Assembly: GCA_021323705.1 (NCBI GenBank)
Contig: JAJPKL010000020.1
Location: forward strand, 1-64,000
Source of the DNA: Nitrososphaerota archaeon
GTDB lineage: Archaea; Thermoproteota; Nitrososphaeria; Nitrososphaerales; Nitrosopumilaceae
Direction of reading: 5' to 3'
Length of the DNA: 64,000 nt
Below the pieces are notes generated by a model, which did not search any database, was not told the origin of the DNA, and saw only the letters and a list, made by a program, of their open reading frames with translations. Shown piece after piece: positions 1 to 7,764 of the stretch. The number at the start of each line of letters is the position of its first letter. Within the stretch, counting starts at the first letter, position 1. The translations under genes and the position numbers were made by a program.

Positions 1-187
1 ACCATATCTAGACTAGAAACATCAAACACAAACTAACTTTCCCCCTTTTCCTTTTTGTAAATTTCAGAGACTAACGGCAGTTGAATCAATTTCAAGGTAT
101 AATGATATTAGTTGAATTATATCAGGACGTAAATTTCAAAAGTTGAATACTATAGAATTATGAAGGATATGATTTTTCAACTTGCTT

Positions 188-214
188 TATGTTGTAGATA
201 TAACGTACAACATA
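188..214. promoter_or_regulatory. Perfect inverted repeat upstream of pstS
   Basis: TATGTTGTA and TACAACATA are exact reverse complements separated by 9 bases, so the half-sites repeat every 18 bp. The repeat lies 54-80 bases before pstS and just upstream of a TATA-like TCTATACT at 223-230. The position fits an operator for a phosphate-responsive regulator; the binding protein is unknown. Confidence 0.6.
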
Positions 215-267
215 CTATGTATTCTATACTGGGCATTTAGAAATAATCAAACGATCGTCATAAGCTT

Positions 268-1392
268 ATGGCAAAAAAAATTATCTTAGGTTTGGCACTA
301 ACGCTGATCCTAATTATGCCGACAACGACAATGTTTGCACATGCAGACAGTTCACCAACCCCGCCGCCTAGTGGCACAAACTATAACATAGTGGGTGCTG
401 GTTCGTCATTTGTCTTTCCGTTGATGGACAAATGGAGAGTCGAGTACAACGCATTCTATCCGAATGTGAAGCTGAACTATGCATCAGTTGGAAGCGGAGC
501 AGGCATTAACCAATTCACCAAGAAAACAGTAGACTTTGGGGCTACCGACGCTCCACTGTTTCCCAATGAGATGAAAGCAGCTCCAGGCGCTCTTACCTTT
601 CCAGAATCAATAGGAGCCATAACCATAGCCTATAATTTGTATGGTGTAAAAACCGGACTCAAATTAACAGGACCGACAATTGCAGATATTTTTGAGGGCA
701 AGATAATTTACTGGGATAATCCAGCTATAACTAGTAACAATCCAGGAGTTTATCTTCCACATGCAAGGATTACAGTGGTTCACCGCTCTGATGGCTCTGG
801 AACAACATTTGCCTTCACACAATATCTATCCACAGTAAGTGTGCAGTGGAAAAAAGATATTGGATTTGGAAAGACAGTGCCGTGGAGGGCAGGTATAGGT
901 GCACCAAATAATGCAGGTGTGGCACACTATGTACAGCTTACTCCCTATTCAATTGGATATGTCGAACTAGCATATGCAATGCAAAATAAGATGACATATG
1001 CAGCAGTTCAAAATGCTGATGGGGACAACTTTGTCCTACCTACATTGGACACAACATACAACGCTGCAAAACAAGCAGGAAGCTTACCAGCATCAAACGG
1101 AGACTGGCACAATGTTTCCATAGTAAATGAACCGGGGCCCAATTCGTATCCCATTGCTTCATTTACATACATTGTTGTGTACTCTGACCTTAGCAAACTG
1201 AAATCTATGACTCCGGACAAGGCTGGAGTCTTGGTTCACCTAATCTGGTGGATGATACATGACGGTCAGCAATATACCAACAACCTGTGGTATGTCAAAC
1301 TTCCAGACAACGTGGTACAAAATGATATGAACGGCTTGGCCATGTTCAAATTCAAGGGACATCAGCTGTTCAACTATACTGGCGGAGCATAA
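268..1392 (+). CDS. pstS: Phosphate ABC transporter substrate-binding protein PstS
   Basis: Secreted phosphate-binding component of a high-affinity Pst uptake system. Residues 1-27 form a signal peptide (hydrophobic stretch, then AHADS). The mature protein carries the PstS signatures GAGSSFVFPLMDKW, SGAGINQFTK, DFGATDAP and HRSDGSGTTFAFTQYL, which form the phosphate pocket. The length of 374 aa is normal for the family. No pstCAB genes follow, so the rest of the transporter must be encoded elsewhere. The gene stands alone, is preceded by a strong inverted repeat and ends before a T-rich tract. The ATG at 268 is the only start that gives a proper signal peptide. Phosphate control is inferred from function and from the upstream repeat. 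Confidence 0.93.
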   Translation: MAKKIILGLALTLILIMPTTTMFAHADSSPTPPPSGTNYNIVGAGSSFVFPLMDKWRVEYNAFYPNVKLNYASVGSGAGINQFTKKTVDFGATDAPLFPNEMKAAPGALTFPESIGAITIAYNLYGVKTGLKLTGPTIADIFEGKIIYWDNPAITSNNPGVYLPHARITVVHRSDGSGTTFAFTQYLSTVSVQWKKDIGFGKTVPWRAGIGAPNNAGVAHYVQLTPYSIGYVELAYAMQNKMTYAAVQNADGDNFVLPTLDTTYNAAKQAGSLPASNGDWHNVSIVNEPGPNSYPIASFTYIVVYSDLSKLKSMTPDKAGVLVHLIWWMIHDGQQYTNNLWYVKLPDNVVQNDMNGLAMFKFKGHQLFNYTGGA

Positions 1393-1402
1393 GCAAACAC
1401 CC

Positions 1403-1415
1403 TTTTTTCTTTTTT
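1403..1415 (+). terminator. T-rich terminator after pstS
   Basis: Two runs of T (TTTTTT, C, TTTTTT) begin about 10 bases after the pstS stop. Archaeal intrinsic termination needs only a U-rich tract, so this is a likely terminator. No hairpin precedes it. Confidence 0.5.
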
Positions 1416-1511
1416 GTTCAATTAACTAATGTTAATTATAGACTCTAAAGCTGATTTCATGTAAGTATAGAGTTTATGGTAACTATTTGCGCTTGATTAA
1501 AGTTTCATTGC

Positions 1512-1730
1512 ATGTTTCTATACTACAGTGATAAAGCGTTGCCAGATAAGATTTGCAGAACCTGCGGTGAAGAGTTGATCGGATATTCTCAATGCTTTGA
1601 ATGCAAAAAACCAATACAGCAAATCTGTGTAAAGTGTGGAAAAAGAACAATGGAGAGATTTCATTTAAGGTGTTTCTCTCAGGCAAGAAATAACCCACCT
1701 CTATCCAATAGCATCTCACTTGCAGAATAA
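1512..1730 (+). CDS. Small zinc-ribbon protein
   Basis: A 72-residue protein with four CxxC-type cysteine groups: CRTC, CFEC, CVKC, and a final C after RFHLR. This pattern fits one or two structural zinc ribbons. No catalytic domain fits in this length, so a nucleic-acid or protein-binding role is the plausible reading. Such short zinc proteins are common in Thaumarchaeota. It stands alone between pstS and a secreted protein. The start is uncertain: the ATG at 1512 adds an N-terminal tail without clear structure, and a TTG at 1539 would begin closer to the first cysteine. Function unknown. Confidence 0.6.
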   Translation: MFLYYSDKALPDKICRTCGEELIGYSQCFECKKPIQQICVKCGKRTMERFHLRCFSQARNNPPLSNSISLAE

Positions 1731-1846
1731 TATAGCGTCTGCAATACAACCATAAAATATGCATTTTCAAATTTTTTTCATAGAACTCTTGTTTTATGAA
1801 ATCTATGTTCTACAAGGAAAAATAGGTTGTTTATTACTGAAACCTA

Positions 1847-2374
1847 ATGACAAGAAAAATATTCATTGCGTCAGGAATCTTTGTAATTTTTATTTCATTG
1901 TATCTGAATGCGATAAGTTATGCTGTCGTAGATGATACAGCAAAACAACCCATCTATACAAGCATGGATGGGTTTGCATTTACAAATGATGGATGTTGCC
2001 CAAAAGTTTCGACTAATCTCAATGGTGAAGCGACAATTGATTCAGATGACACAATGGAGCTTTTGCAACAAAGTGGAACTATTATAATAGGATCTACAAT
2101 TTACAGCTTGGAATTCACACCTACTGATAAAACAACCAAAGAAATAGTAAACAATGACTGTTCTTCAAGTATTACCTATCAACAAGATGGCGAGATAAAC
2201 ATGGTTGGAAGTGATGGAACAGTAATCAAGGGCTCAGGTGAGTATTCTTGGGGAACCTATCCCAGCTGTTCTGATGAAAAGCATTCATTTACTAACTTTA
2301 GTGGAAAGGTACAGGATGCTTCTGGTCAATCAATAGAATTTTTCACTGGAACAGACTTGTTGCCTATAATCTAA
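1847..2374 (+). CDS. Secreted hypothetical protein
   Basis: A 175-residue protein with an N-terminal signal peptide or anchor (about residues 5-27, strongly hydrophobic) followed by a polar domain rich in Ser, Thr, Asp and Gly, as expected of a beta-rich extracellular protein. Four cysteines (a CC pair near residue 50, then two single cysteines later) could form disulfides. No family is recognised. The gene is monocistronic, 116 bases after the zinc-ribbon gene and 83 bases before nadM. The ATG at 1847 gives the signal peptide and is accepted. Confidence 0.65.
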   Translation: MTRKIFIASGIFVIFISLYLNAISYAVVDDTAKQPIYTSMDGFAFTNDGCCPKVSTNLNGEATIDSDDTMELLQQSGTIIIGSTIYSLEFTPTDKTTKEIVNNDCSSSITYQQDGEINMVGSDGTVIKGSGEYSWGTYPSCSDEKHSFTNFSGKVQDASGQSIEFFTGTDLLPII

Positions 2375-2457
2375 CTCTCTGTATTTTCTACAATCTAAGC
2401 TAAACGAACCATCTAATTAGCAAATAGTTTTTTAAATAAACGGATAAGAGGTTTACA

Positions 2458-2955
2458 ATGAACGGACTTTTAATCGGTAGGTTCCAACCGTTTCATATTG
2501 GACATCTGTCGGCAGTCAAGTTTGCCTTGTCCAATGTTGAAAAACTTTGGATAGGAATTGGCAGTTCAAACAAAAGTCATGAAAAAAGAAACCCGTTCAC
2601 CGCAGATGAGAGAAAGCAGATGATCCTCTTCTCCCTTGATCCTGAGACTAGGGGCAGAGTTGAAATCTACTATGTACCAGATATAGGAGACCACGAGAGG
2701 TGGACATATCACCTTGACTCGATAGTGCCAAAGTATGATGTCGTATTTTCAAACGACGACTTTACCATCTCCCTTTACCAAAAGCGAGGAATAAAGGTAA
2801 TCCCTGTTCCATTATTGCAAAGGGAAATGGTTTCTGGTACCAATATACGAGAAATGATCGCTGCAGGAAAAGACTGGTCAAGTCTTGTTCCGCAAGGAAC
2901 CAAGAATGTTTTGCTGAGCATAGGCGCAAAACAAAGACTTTGCAATATTCTGTAA
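2458..2955 (+). CDS. nadM: Nicotinamide-nucleotide adenylyltransferase NadM
   Basis: Makes NAD+ from NMN and ATP in the last step of NAD synthesis. Residues 7-16 read GRFQPFHIGH, the archaeal NadM version of the nucleotidyltransferase GxFxPxHxGH motif. VSGTNIR near residue 125 matches the second ATP-binding ISxTxxR motif. The 165-residue length is typical of the archaeal enzyme. A cytosolic hexamer is known for the family. The ATG at 2458 directly precedes the first core strand. The aminotransferase gene begins about 40 bases downstream, so the two may share a transcript. Confidence 0.92.
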   Translation: MNGLLIGRFQPFHIGHLSAVKFALSNVEKLWIGIGSSNKSHEKRNPFTADERKQMILFSLDPETRGRVEIYYVPDIGDHERWTYHLDSIVPKYDVVFSNDDFTISLYQKRGIKVIPVPLLQREMVSGTNIREMIAAGKDWSSLVPQGTKNVLLSIGAKQRLCNIL

Positions 2956-2997
2956 TTATAAATAATGGTCTATAATTTTAGGGAATGGAGAATTTAT

Positions 2998-4140
2998 TTG
3001 GAATACTTGGTAATGTTGCCGGGACCTACAAACGTTCCGGAAAGAGTAACGCGCGCAATGTTTACTCACATGATAAATCACAGGAGCAAAGATTTTGTAA
3101 AATTATACTCAGATGTTGTTGAAAAGACTCAGAAAGTTTTTGATACAACTGGAGATGTCGTTGCACTCAGTGCCTCAGGTACTGGTGCAGTAGAGACCTC
3201 GGTTGTAAACATGATAAAAAAAGGCGATAAAGTAATCATACCAGTAAATGGAGAGTTTAGCAGCAGACTTGCAACAATGCTAGAATGGGCAGGAGCAAGC
3301 GTAATCAAACTGCAGACTCCATTTGGCCAGAACGCAAGTTTTGAGCAAGTAAAAGAGGCATTTGACAACAACAAGGATGTCAAGGCGTTTTATGTAGTAT
3401 GGAATGAAACCTCGACTGGAACAATGGTAAGATATCTAGACAAAATTTCAAGCCTTACTGCAAGAAACGATTCATTCTTTGTAGTAGACGGCGTATCAAT
3501 AGTTGGTGGAGAAGAGCTCCACATGGACAAGTGGGGAATAGATGTATGTGTCACAGGAGCACAAAAGGCTCTTGCGGCTCCACCCGGCATCTCCCCCATC
3601 GCAGTAAGTCCAAAGGCAAAAAAACACATGATTGCAAACCAGCCTCCAACATTTTACTTTAACATGGCAAGGTACTTCAAGTATTATGACGAAAACAAAG
3701 AGACTCCATTTACTCCTGCAATACCACTGCTTTATGCATACAAAGAAGCGCTTGACATGATACTAGAAGAGGGAATGGACAAGAGAGTGCGCAGACACAG
3801 AATTTGCTCTGATGCATTTTACAGTGGTCTTAGTGCACTTGGTCTCACACCATTTGCAAAAGAGGATGCACGCTCTACGGTTGTTATTGCACTAAACTAC
3901 CTGCAGGGACTTGATGACAAAACCTTTAGAGGAACATTGTCAGAAAAATTCCGAGTTCTAGTAGCAGGTGGATTTGGCGAGCTGAAAGGAAAGGTGTTCA
4001 GAGTTGGCTGTATGGGAGAAGTCGACAAGTATCATGTGATGAGAACCATTTCTGCAATTCACTCAACTCTTGACATGATGGGATACAAGACAAACCCAGA
4101 TGCACTCAAAGTAGCTGAAGAAAAACTAAAGGCACTGTAA
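2998..4140 (+). CDS. Class V aminotransferase (alanine-glyoxylate / serine-pyruvate type)
   Basis: PLP-dependent aminotransferase of the AGXT/SPT group. The N-terminus reads LVMLPGPTNVPERV, the family hallmark. SASGTGAVET binds the PLP phosphate, VDGVSIVGGEE supplies the ring-binding Asp, and TGAQKAL carries the Schiff-base lysine. Likely substrates are serine, alanine, glyoxylate or pyruvate; archaeal members also act in glycine or serine metabolism, and the exact reaction cannot be read here. The TTG at 2998 is chosen because GGAG lies 7 bases upstream and the family protein starts with this LEYLVMLPG segment. An upstream ATG at 2965 would add 11 atypical residues. Confidence 0.88.
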   Translation: MEYLVMLPGPTNVPERVTRAMFTHMINHRSKDFVKLYSDVVEKTQKVFDTTGDVVALSASGTGAVETSVVNMIKKGDKVIIPVNGEFSSRLATMLEWAGASVIKLQTPFGQNASFEQVKEAFDNNKDVKAFYVVWNETSTGTMVRYLDKISSLTARNDSFFVVDGVSIVGGEELHMDKWGIDVCVTGAQKALAAPPGISPIAVSPKAKKHMIANQPPTFYFNMARYFKYYDENKETPFTPAIPLLYAYKEALDMILEEGMDKRVRRHRICSDAFYSGLSALGLTPFAKEDARSTVVIALNYLQGLDDKTFRGTLSEKFRVLVAGGFGELKGKVFRVGCMGEVDKYHVMRTISAIHSTLDMMGYKTNPDALKVAEEKLKAL

Positions 4141-4162
4141 AATTTAGGTTCTATTGCAAATT

Positions 4163-4173
4163 CGTAATCTACA
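4163..4173. promoter_or_regulatory. GTA-N3-TAC dyad, distal site before tbp
   Basis: CGTAATCTACA, one copy of the recurring 9-bp dyad GTA-N3-TAC seen in several promoters of this window. It lies 121 bases before the tbp start, with a second copy nearer the gene. Confidence 0.45.
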
Positions 4174-4237
4174 AAATATTTTACATTTGAAATAAAGCAA
4201 AACAGAAGATAAATTTTTTAAAATCAACACATAATCA

Positions 4238-4246
4238 GTAAACTAC
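4238..4246. promoter_or_regulatory. GTA-N3-TAC dyad, proximal site before tbp
   Basis: GTAAACTAC, centred about 23 bp upstream of the presumed TATA box at 4261-4269. The same spacing recurs at the other dyad-bearing promoters. Confidence 0.5.
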
Positions 4247-4260
4247 AAATTTTATAATCT

Positions 4261-4269
4261 GGTATATAT
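4261..4269 (+). promoter_or_regulatory. TATA box of tbp
   Basis: GGTATATAT is centred about 28 bases before the tbp ATG, the normal spacing for a leaderless archaeal transcript. Confidence 0.55.
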
Positions 4270-4292
4270 GCAACCAAATCTCATCTTGGTGG

Positions 4293-4880
4293 ATGCCTCA
4301 AACAAAACCGATAGTCGACATTGTAAACGTAGTTGCATCTGCATCAGTTGATCAAAAAATCGATCTTAACGAAATCACAAGAAAATTTCCAGAAGCAGAA
4401 TATCACCCAGAACAGTTCCCTGGGTTAGTCTTTCGATTAAAATCTCCAAAAACGGCCACCTTGATTTTCAGTTCAGGCAAGTTTGTATGTACTGGTTCAA
4501 AATCGGAAAAAAGTGCAATCGGTGCTATACAAACTGTAGTACATTCACTTAGAAAAGCCAAGATAAAGATAACAAATGAGCCCACAATTAAAATTCAAAA
4601 TATTGTAGCCTCCGTAGATCTTGGTGGTGGAGTTCATTTGCCTCTTGCAGCAAGAAGCCTTCCTAGAAGTATGTATGAGCCAGAACAGTTTCCAGGAATA
4701 ATACACAGGATGATCGAGCCCAAAACCGTAACCTTGATCTTTGTAAGTGGAAAGCTTGTGTGTGCTGGAGCAAGAAATGAGGAGGATGTTCACAGGGCAG
4801 TTAATAATCTACATACCTATCTTGAACAAAAAAATCTAATGAAATATGACATTAAACCGTCTCCGATTTTAAAAGCATAG
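4293..4880 (+). CDS. tbp: TATA-box-binding protein
   Basis: General transcription factor that binds the TATA box with TFB to recruit RNA polymerase. The protein is the classical pseudo-dimer of two saddle halves of about 90 residues. YHPEQFPGLVFRL in the first half matches YEPEQFPGIIHRM in the second, and each half ends with an ATLIF/TVTLIF strand followed by a SGKFVCTG or SGKLVCAG turn. The 195-residue length is normal; the C-terminal tail after residue 180 is short and lysine-rich. It appears monocistronic, with its own TATA box and two upstream GTA-N3-TAC dyads, which raises the possibility that tbp itself is regulated. The ATG at 4293 fits a leaderless message. Confidence 0.95.
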   Translation: MPQTKPIVDIVNVVASASVDQKIDLNEITRKFPEAEYHPEQFPGLVFRLKSPKTATLIFSSGKFVCTGSKSEKSAIGAIQTVVHSLRKAKIKITNEPTIKIQNIVASVDLGGGVHLPLAARSLPRSMYEPEQFPGIIHRMIEPKTVTLIFVSGKLVCAGARNEEDVHRAVNNLHTYLEQKNLMKYDIKPSPILKA

Positions 4881-4926
4881 GATAAATCAAAAAGAATTTT
4901 TGTACCTGTCTTAACTCTTTGCATAC

Positions 4927-5082
4927 TTACATCTGAGGATTTCTTATGATTATTTCATGTCCGTAAAACTTGTGCAAGGCACAATATTGATTTGCAATTT
5001 TTTCAAGTGATTTTCTACTATAATATTTTTCATTGTAAAGGCCAAATGATTTGTTGCAGTTAAGACAGATTATCTCTTTCAT
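4927..5082 (-). CDS. Small protein with CxxC motif
   Basis: A 51-residue reading frame, ATG at 5082 to TAA at 4927. It begins MKEIICLNCNKSFGLY and later has CALHKFYGH, giving CxxC plus a C-x2-H pair that could bind one zinc. The start is strong for such a short frame (Cys, His and aromatic residues at typical finger spacing), and it lies about 110 bases downstream of the UreA-like gene on the same strand, so it may belong to the same transcript. No family recognised; function unknown. Confidence 0.5.
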   Translation of the reverse strand: MKEIICLNCNKSFGLYNEKYYSRKSLEKIANQYCALHKFYGHEIIIRNPQM

Positions 5083-5190
5083 TTCAATTAATTTTTGTCA
5101 TTGTCCAGTCTGAAGAAATATGCTTTTCCTTCCAATCCTGAAATAATTATGATTGCTAATCTAGTCCAAAGTTTTTCAAAGAATTTACTG

Positions 5191-5610
5191 CTAGACTGTT
5201 TCACAATTGGTCACCCCAATTGCTCCATGTTCTCCCATGACGTAATTCACAGTTGGAATTGGCTTGATGAAATGGATTGTCCTTTTTGGAAAATTATCCA
5301 CTGTAATATTGAACGTAATGTCTCTTAAAGTTTCAGGGACTCCGATTAAGACATCCTCTTGGCTTAGGATCTTTGTAGAGTTGTTTGTTATATCCAAATC
5401 TGATTTGTGTTCCCGGATCTCGCTTACAAGATAAGCACAATAGATCAGCAATGTTTCATGAACATTTAATTTAAGATTTCTAGAAAGCTTGTCTTTTACA
5501 ATTTCTATCATGTTGTAAAAAATTGGTTCGTCTTCATCTAAAAAATTGAAAACCTTGGAGAAGGGATGTGTGTCTGGCTCTCCCTTTACCAAGGCCCGGA
5601 TGGTAATCAA
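5191..5610 (-). CDS. Divergent urease gamma-subunit-like protein linked to a ureohydrolase
   Basis: A 139-residue protein whose central part (about residues 45-115) aligns with the true UreA of this window: LKLNVHETLL against [25 protein letters not shown] against [15 protein letters not shown], and TIHFIKPI against LVTVHDPI. It has about 40 extra residues at the N-terminus and about 25 at the C-terminus, and lacks the ARDG stretch of UreA. Its ATG overlaps the ureohydrolase stop by 4 bases (ATGA), so the two are translationally coupled. No beta or alpha urease gene accompanies it. It is therefore unlikely to be an ordinary urease subunit; a partner, regulator or scaffold of the neighbouring ureohydrolase is an inference. 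Confidence 0.75.
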   Translation of the reverse strand: MITIRALVKGEPDTHPFSKVFNFLDEDEPIFYNMIEIVKDKLSRNLKLNVHETLLIYCAYLVSEIREHKSDLDITNNSTKILSQEDVLIGVPETLRDITFNITVDNFPKRTIHFIKPIPTVNYVMGEHGAIGVTNCETV

Positions 5611-6725
5611 TTTCTTTTTGGAATCTTTGCCTTTGGCCCATTACCAAAGTCATAGGTGTGACCTTTGCCACGATATAGCTTTGGTCGTACTGGACTTCCA
5701 TTTTGGAGTCCTTTCTTTGTAAGGGATAGTCCTGCCAAAAGCTCTACAATCAAGCGATTTGCAAGACCTGAAGTAATTCCACCGTTATAGGAATTACCAT
5801 CGCTTACATCATAGTTTGGAGCCACTTCTACTAGGTCAAAGGCAAATTTGTCAGGGTCGAATGAGGTTGAAAGTAGTCTCATCAACCTCATTCCCTCCCT
5901 GGAGGTCAAGCCGTTGGGTTCTGGTTCTCCGGTTCCTGGTGCATAGGCGGGATCAAATGTGTCAATATCCCAACTGATGTAAACCGCGTCTACGTTGTCA
6001 TTAGCTCTATCTGCAGCCTCTTTTGCAATTTGGTCTATGCCTAATTCTTCAACATCAAGCATGGTAAACCACTGAAAGTCTTGGTCTGCCATCCATTTGT
6101 AAAGATCTGGCCCAGGCCAATATCCGCGAGGCCCAATCAAGGTGTAGTTTTTACCCTTCAAACAACCAAGCTCCATAATTCTTCTTATGTGAGCTCCATG
6201 ATCATATTTGAAACCACACAGACCCTGTGGAGCACAGTCAGCGTGAGTATCAATATGGATCATTCCTATGTTCTTGTATTTCTTTGCAAAGGCTCTCACA
6301 TTTGCAAAAGTAATAGAATGATCGCCACCAAGCATTACTGGAATGCCATCTATGTCTAGGACTTCCTTGACCTTATCGGTCATCCTTCTGTGAGATTCTA
6401 CTACATCACCTGGTGAAATGTTGACATCGCCATAATCTACTGTTTTGAATACTCCAAACGGATCGACTCCTGTCTCAATGTTAAAGTGCTCATATGGCGG
6501 TGATGGTACTGTTGAAGCTGCTCTAATGGCTCGTGGTCCGTATCTGGCACCAGGCCTGATAGTAGTTCCAAAGTCGAAAGGCTCTCCAATTATTGCTACA
6601 TTGGGTCGCACCTTTTCCAACTCTGCCTTACTTTTTATCCAAGGCAATTTCAAGAACGTAGGGATGCCCACAAAAATTGGTTCGTCATTGCCCTTGTATG
6701 AATCTCCATAGAATTCCATTCCCAT
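5607..6725 (-). CDS. Ureohydrolase (arginase/agmatinase/guanidinase family)
   Basis: Binuclear metal hydrolase that releases urea from a guanidino compound. All six metal ligands are visible: His136 in GGDHS; Asp159, His161 and Asp163 in IDTHADC; Asp253 and Asp255 in SWDIDTFDP. The substrate loop PGTGEPEPNG differs slightly from the usual agmatinase PGTGTPEPGG, and the 372-residue length with a long N-terminal extension (about 40 residues) exceeds classical agmatinase (about 300). Arginine decarboxylase at 20.6 kb could supply agmatine, making agmatinase the default call. Guanidine or another guanidino substrate is possible given the altered loop and extension. The gene is followed by the coupled UreA-like gene. 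Its promoter has a TATA near 6750-6757 plus a GTA-N3-TAC dyad and a 15-bp palindrome. Confidence 0.88.
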   Translation of the reverse strand: MGMEFYGDSYKGNDEPIFVGIPTFLKLPWIKSKAELEKVRPNVAIIGEPFDFGTTIRPGARYGPRAIRAASTVPSPPYEHFNIETGVDPFGVFKTVDYGDVNISPGDVVESHRRMTDKVKEVLDIDGIPVMLGGDHSITFANVRAFAKKYKNIGMIHIDTHADCAPQGLCGFKYDHGAHIRRIMELGCLKGKNYTLIGPRGYWPGPDLYKWMADQDFQWFTMLDVEELGIDQIAKEAADRANDNVDAVYISWDIDTFDPAYAPGTGEPEPNGLTSREGMRLMRLLSTSFDPDKFAFDLVEVAPNYDVSDGNSYNGGITSGLANRLIVELLAGLSLTKKGLQNGSPVRPKLYRGKGHTYDFGNGPKAKIPKRN

Positions 6726-6771
6726 ATTTATCGCATTAATAATAGGTTAGTATATACTTAAATTTGTCTAA

Positions 6772-6780
6772 GTAATCTAC
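6772..6780. promoter_or_regulatory. GTA-N3-TAC dyad before the ureohydrolase gene
   Basis: GTAATCTAC followed by G. It is centred about 51 bases upstream of the ureohydrolase ATG (6725, minus strand) and about 23 bp upstream of its TATA box. Confidence 0.5.
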
Positions 6781-6792
6781 GTTTTTCAATTA

Positions 6793-6807
6793 GTTCTACA
6801 GTCGAAC
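6793..6807. repeat. 15-bp palindrome, copy 1
   Basis: GTTCTACAGTCGAAC, one mismatch from the perfect dyad GTTCGAC-N-GTCGAAC. It is one of four copies between 6.8 and 12.4 kb; it lies 68-82 bases upstream of the ureohydrolase start. Confidence 0.5.
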
Positions 6808-6845
6808 TTTTTTGTACTTGATTCATAAATTGCGAAATACCTTCC

Positions 6846-6854
6846 GTAATCTAC
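6846..6854. promoter_or_regulatory. GTA-N3-TAC dyad, distal copy between divergent genes
   Basis: GTAATCTAC within CCGTAATCTACGTG. It lies 121 bases from the ureohydrolase start and 119 bases from the start of the small membrane protein on the plus strand, so it could serve either. Confidence 0.45.
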
Positions 6855-6972
6855 GTGTTAAATCGTAGAAAAAATATTCATAACATGAAAAAATCAGTAC
6901 CGACTTTCAATCAGAATAGCTCCAAAAAATGCAAGCTAAAATTTTAAATATATTAGAATTAATAATACTGGA

Positions 6973-7116
6973 ATGACCGACCTTACCGGCATTTACGGAA
7001 TGTTTACTGCAATATTAGTTGCAGCAGGATTCTTCCTATTCCTTGGTACAGTTGGAATAAAAGGCGATAAGAAAGAAGACCAATTGCACAAATCAGAAGA
7101 ATCCCCCAATTCTTAA
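6973..7116 (+). CDS. Small single-span membrane protein
   Basis: A 47-residue reading frame beginning MTDLTGIYGMF, with one hydrophobic span (about residues 9-29, AILVAAGFFLFLGTVG) and a charged C-terminal tail rich in Lys, Asp and Glu. A clean TATA (TTTAAATA, 6943-6950) lies 26-27 bases before the ATG, the expected geometry for a leaderless archaeal gene, which supports it being real. No family recognised. It lies between the divergent ureohydrolase promoter and a TPR gene. Confidence 0.6.
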   Translation: MTDLTGIYGMFTAILVAAGFFLFLGTVGIKGDKKEDQLHKSEESPNS

Positions 7117-7178
7117 CCTCTCACATCATATTCTCTTGCACAAATACTAATTTAAACTAGGAAAACCTGAGTATCAGG

Positions 7179-7697
7179 ATGATATTTCACTGGTTCAAAA
7201 AGAACAAACCACAGCAGCCCACTATAGAATACAAGAAAGTTTCTTCAAAAAAAGAGGCATCCGAAGATCTTGTAAGAATGGGCGAAGATATGGCAAATAA
7301 GAGCAATTATGAACAAGCTTTGAAATATTTTGAGAAAGCCATTGAGATGAACTCCAAAAATGATTTTGCGTGGGGAGACCGTGGGCTCATGCTAGACAAG
7401 TTAGGTAGGAAAGATGAAGCAATTGAATCATTTTCCCGGGCATTAATGATAGATTCTTCTAACGCAATAACATGGCACAACAAAGGATTGACACTGATAA
7501 AATTAAGCAAATTCGAGGAATCAATTGAATGCTTTGACAAGGCTATCGAGTTAAATGGAAAATATGCAAAAGCTTGGTACAACAGAGGTCGTGCCTTGGC
7601 CCTTCTAGGAAACGAAACTGAAGGTCAAAAGAGCTTTGACACTGCAAAAAAATTAGATCCTATGCTATATACCAAACTCAAAAAAATGAAATCATAA
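7179..7697 (+). CDS. TPR-repeat protein
   Basis: A 172-residue soluble protein made mostly of tetratricopeptide repeats from about residue 27 on. Repeat signatures are ALKYFEKAIEMNSKN, AIESFSRALMIDSSN and SIECFDKAIELNGKY, each preceded by W-x-x-(R/K)-G. About three to four 34-residue units form a protein-binding solenoid. The N-terminal 25 residues are lysine-rich and unstructured. Partner unknown. It precedes the C2H2 zinc-finger gene on the same strand, with about 70 bases between. Confidence 0.85.
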   Translation: MIFHWFKKNKPQQPTIEYKKVSSKKEASEDLVRMGEDMANKSNYEQALKYFEKAIEMNSKNDFAWGDRGLMLDKLGRKDEAIESFSRALMIDSSNAITWHNKGLTLIKLSKFEESIECFDKAIELNGKYAKAWYNRGRALALLGNETEGQKSFDTAKKLDPMLYTKLKKMKS

Positions 7698-7764
7698 GTT
7701 TGGCATTGTTTCCTTTTTGGTTGCCAAGAAATTTTTAAATAAAAATAAAACCAAAAATGCACAC

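Noticed and set aside
5095-5328. Plus-strand frame of 77 codons
   Set aside because: Overlaps the UreA-like gene antisense; no domain, no promoter; shadow frame.
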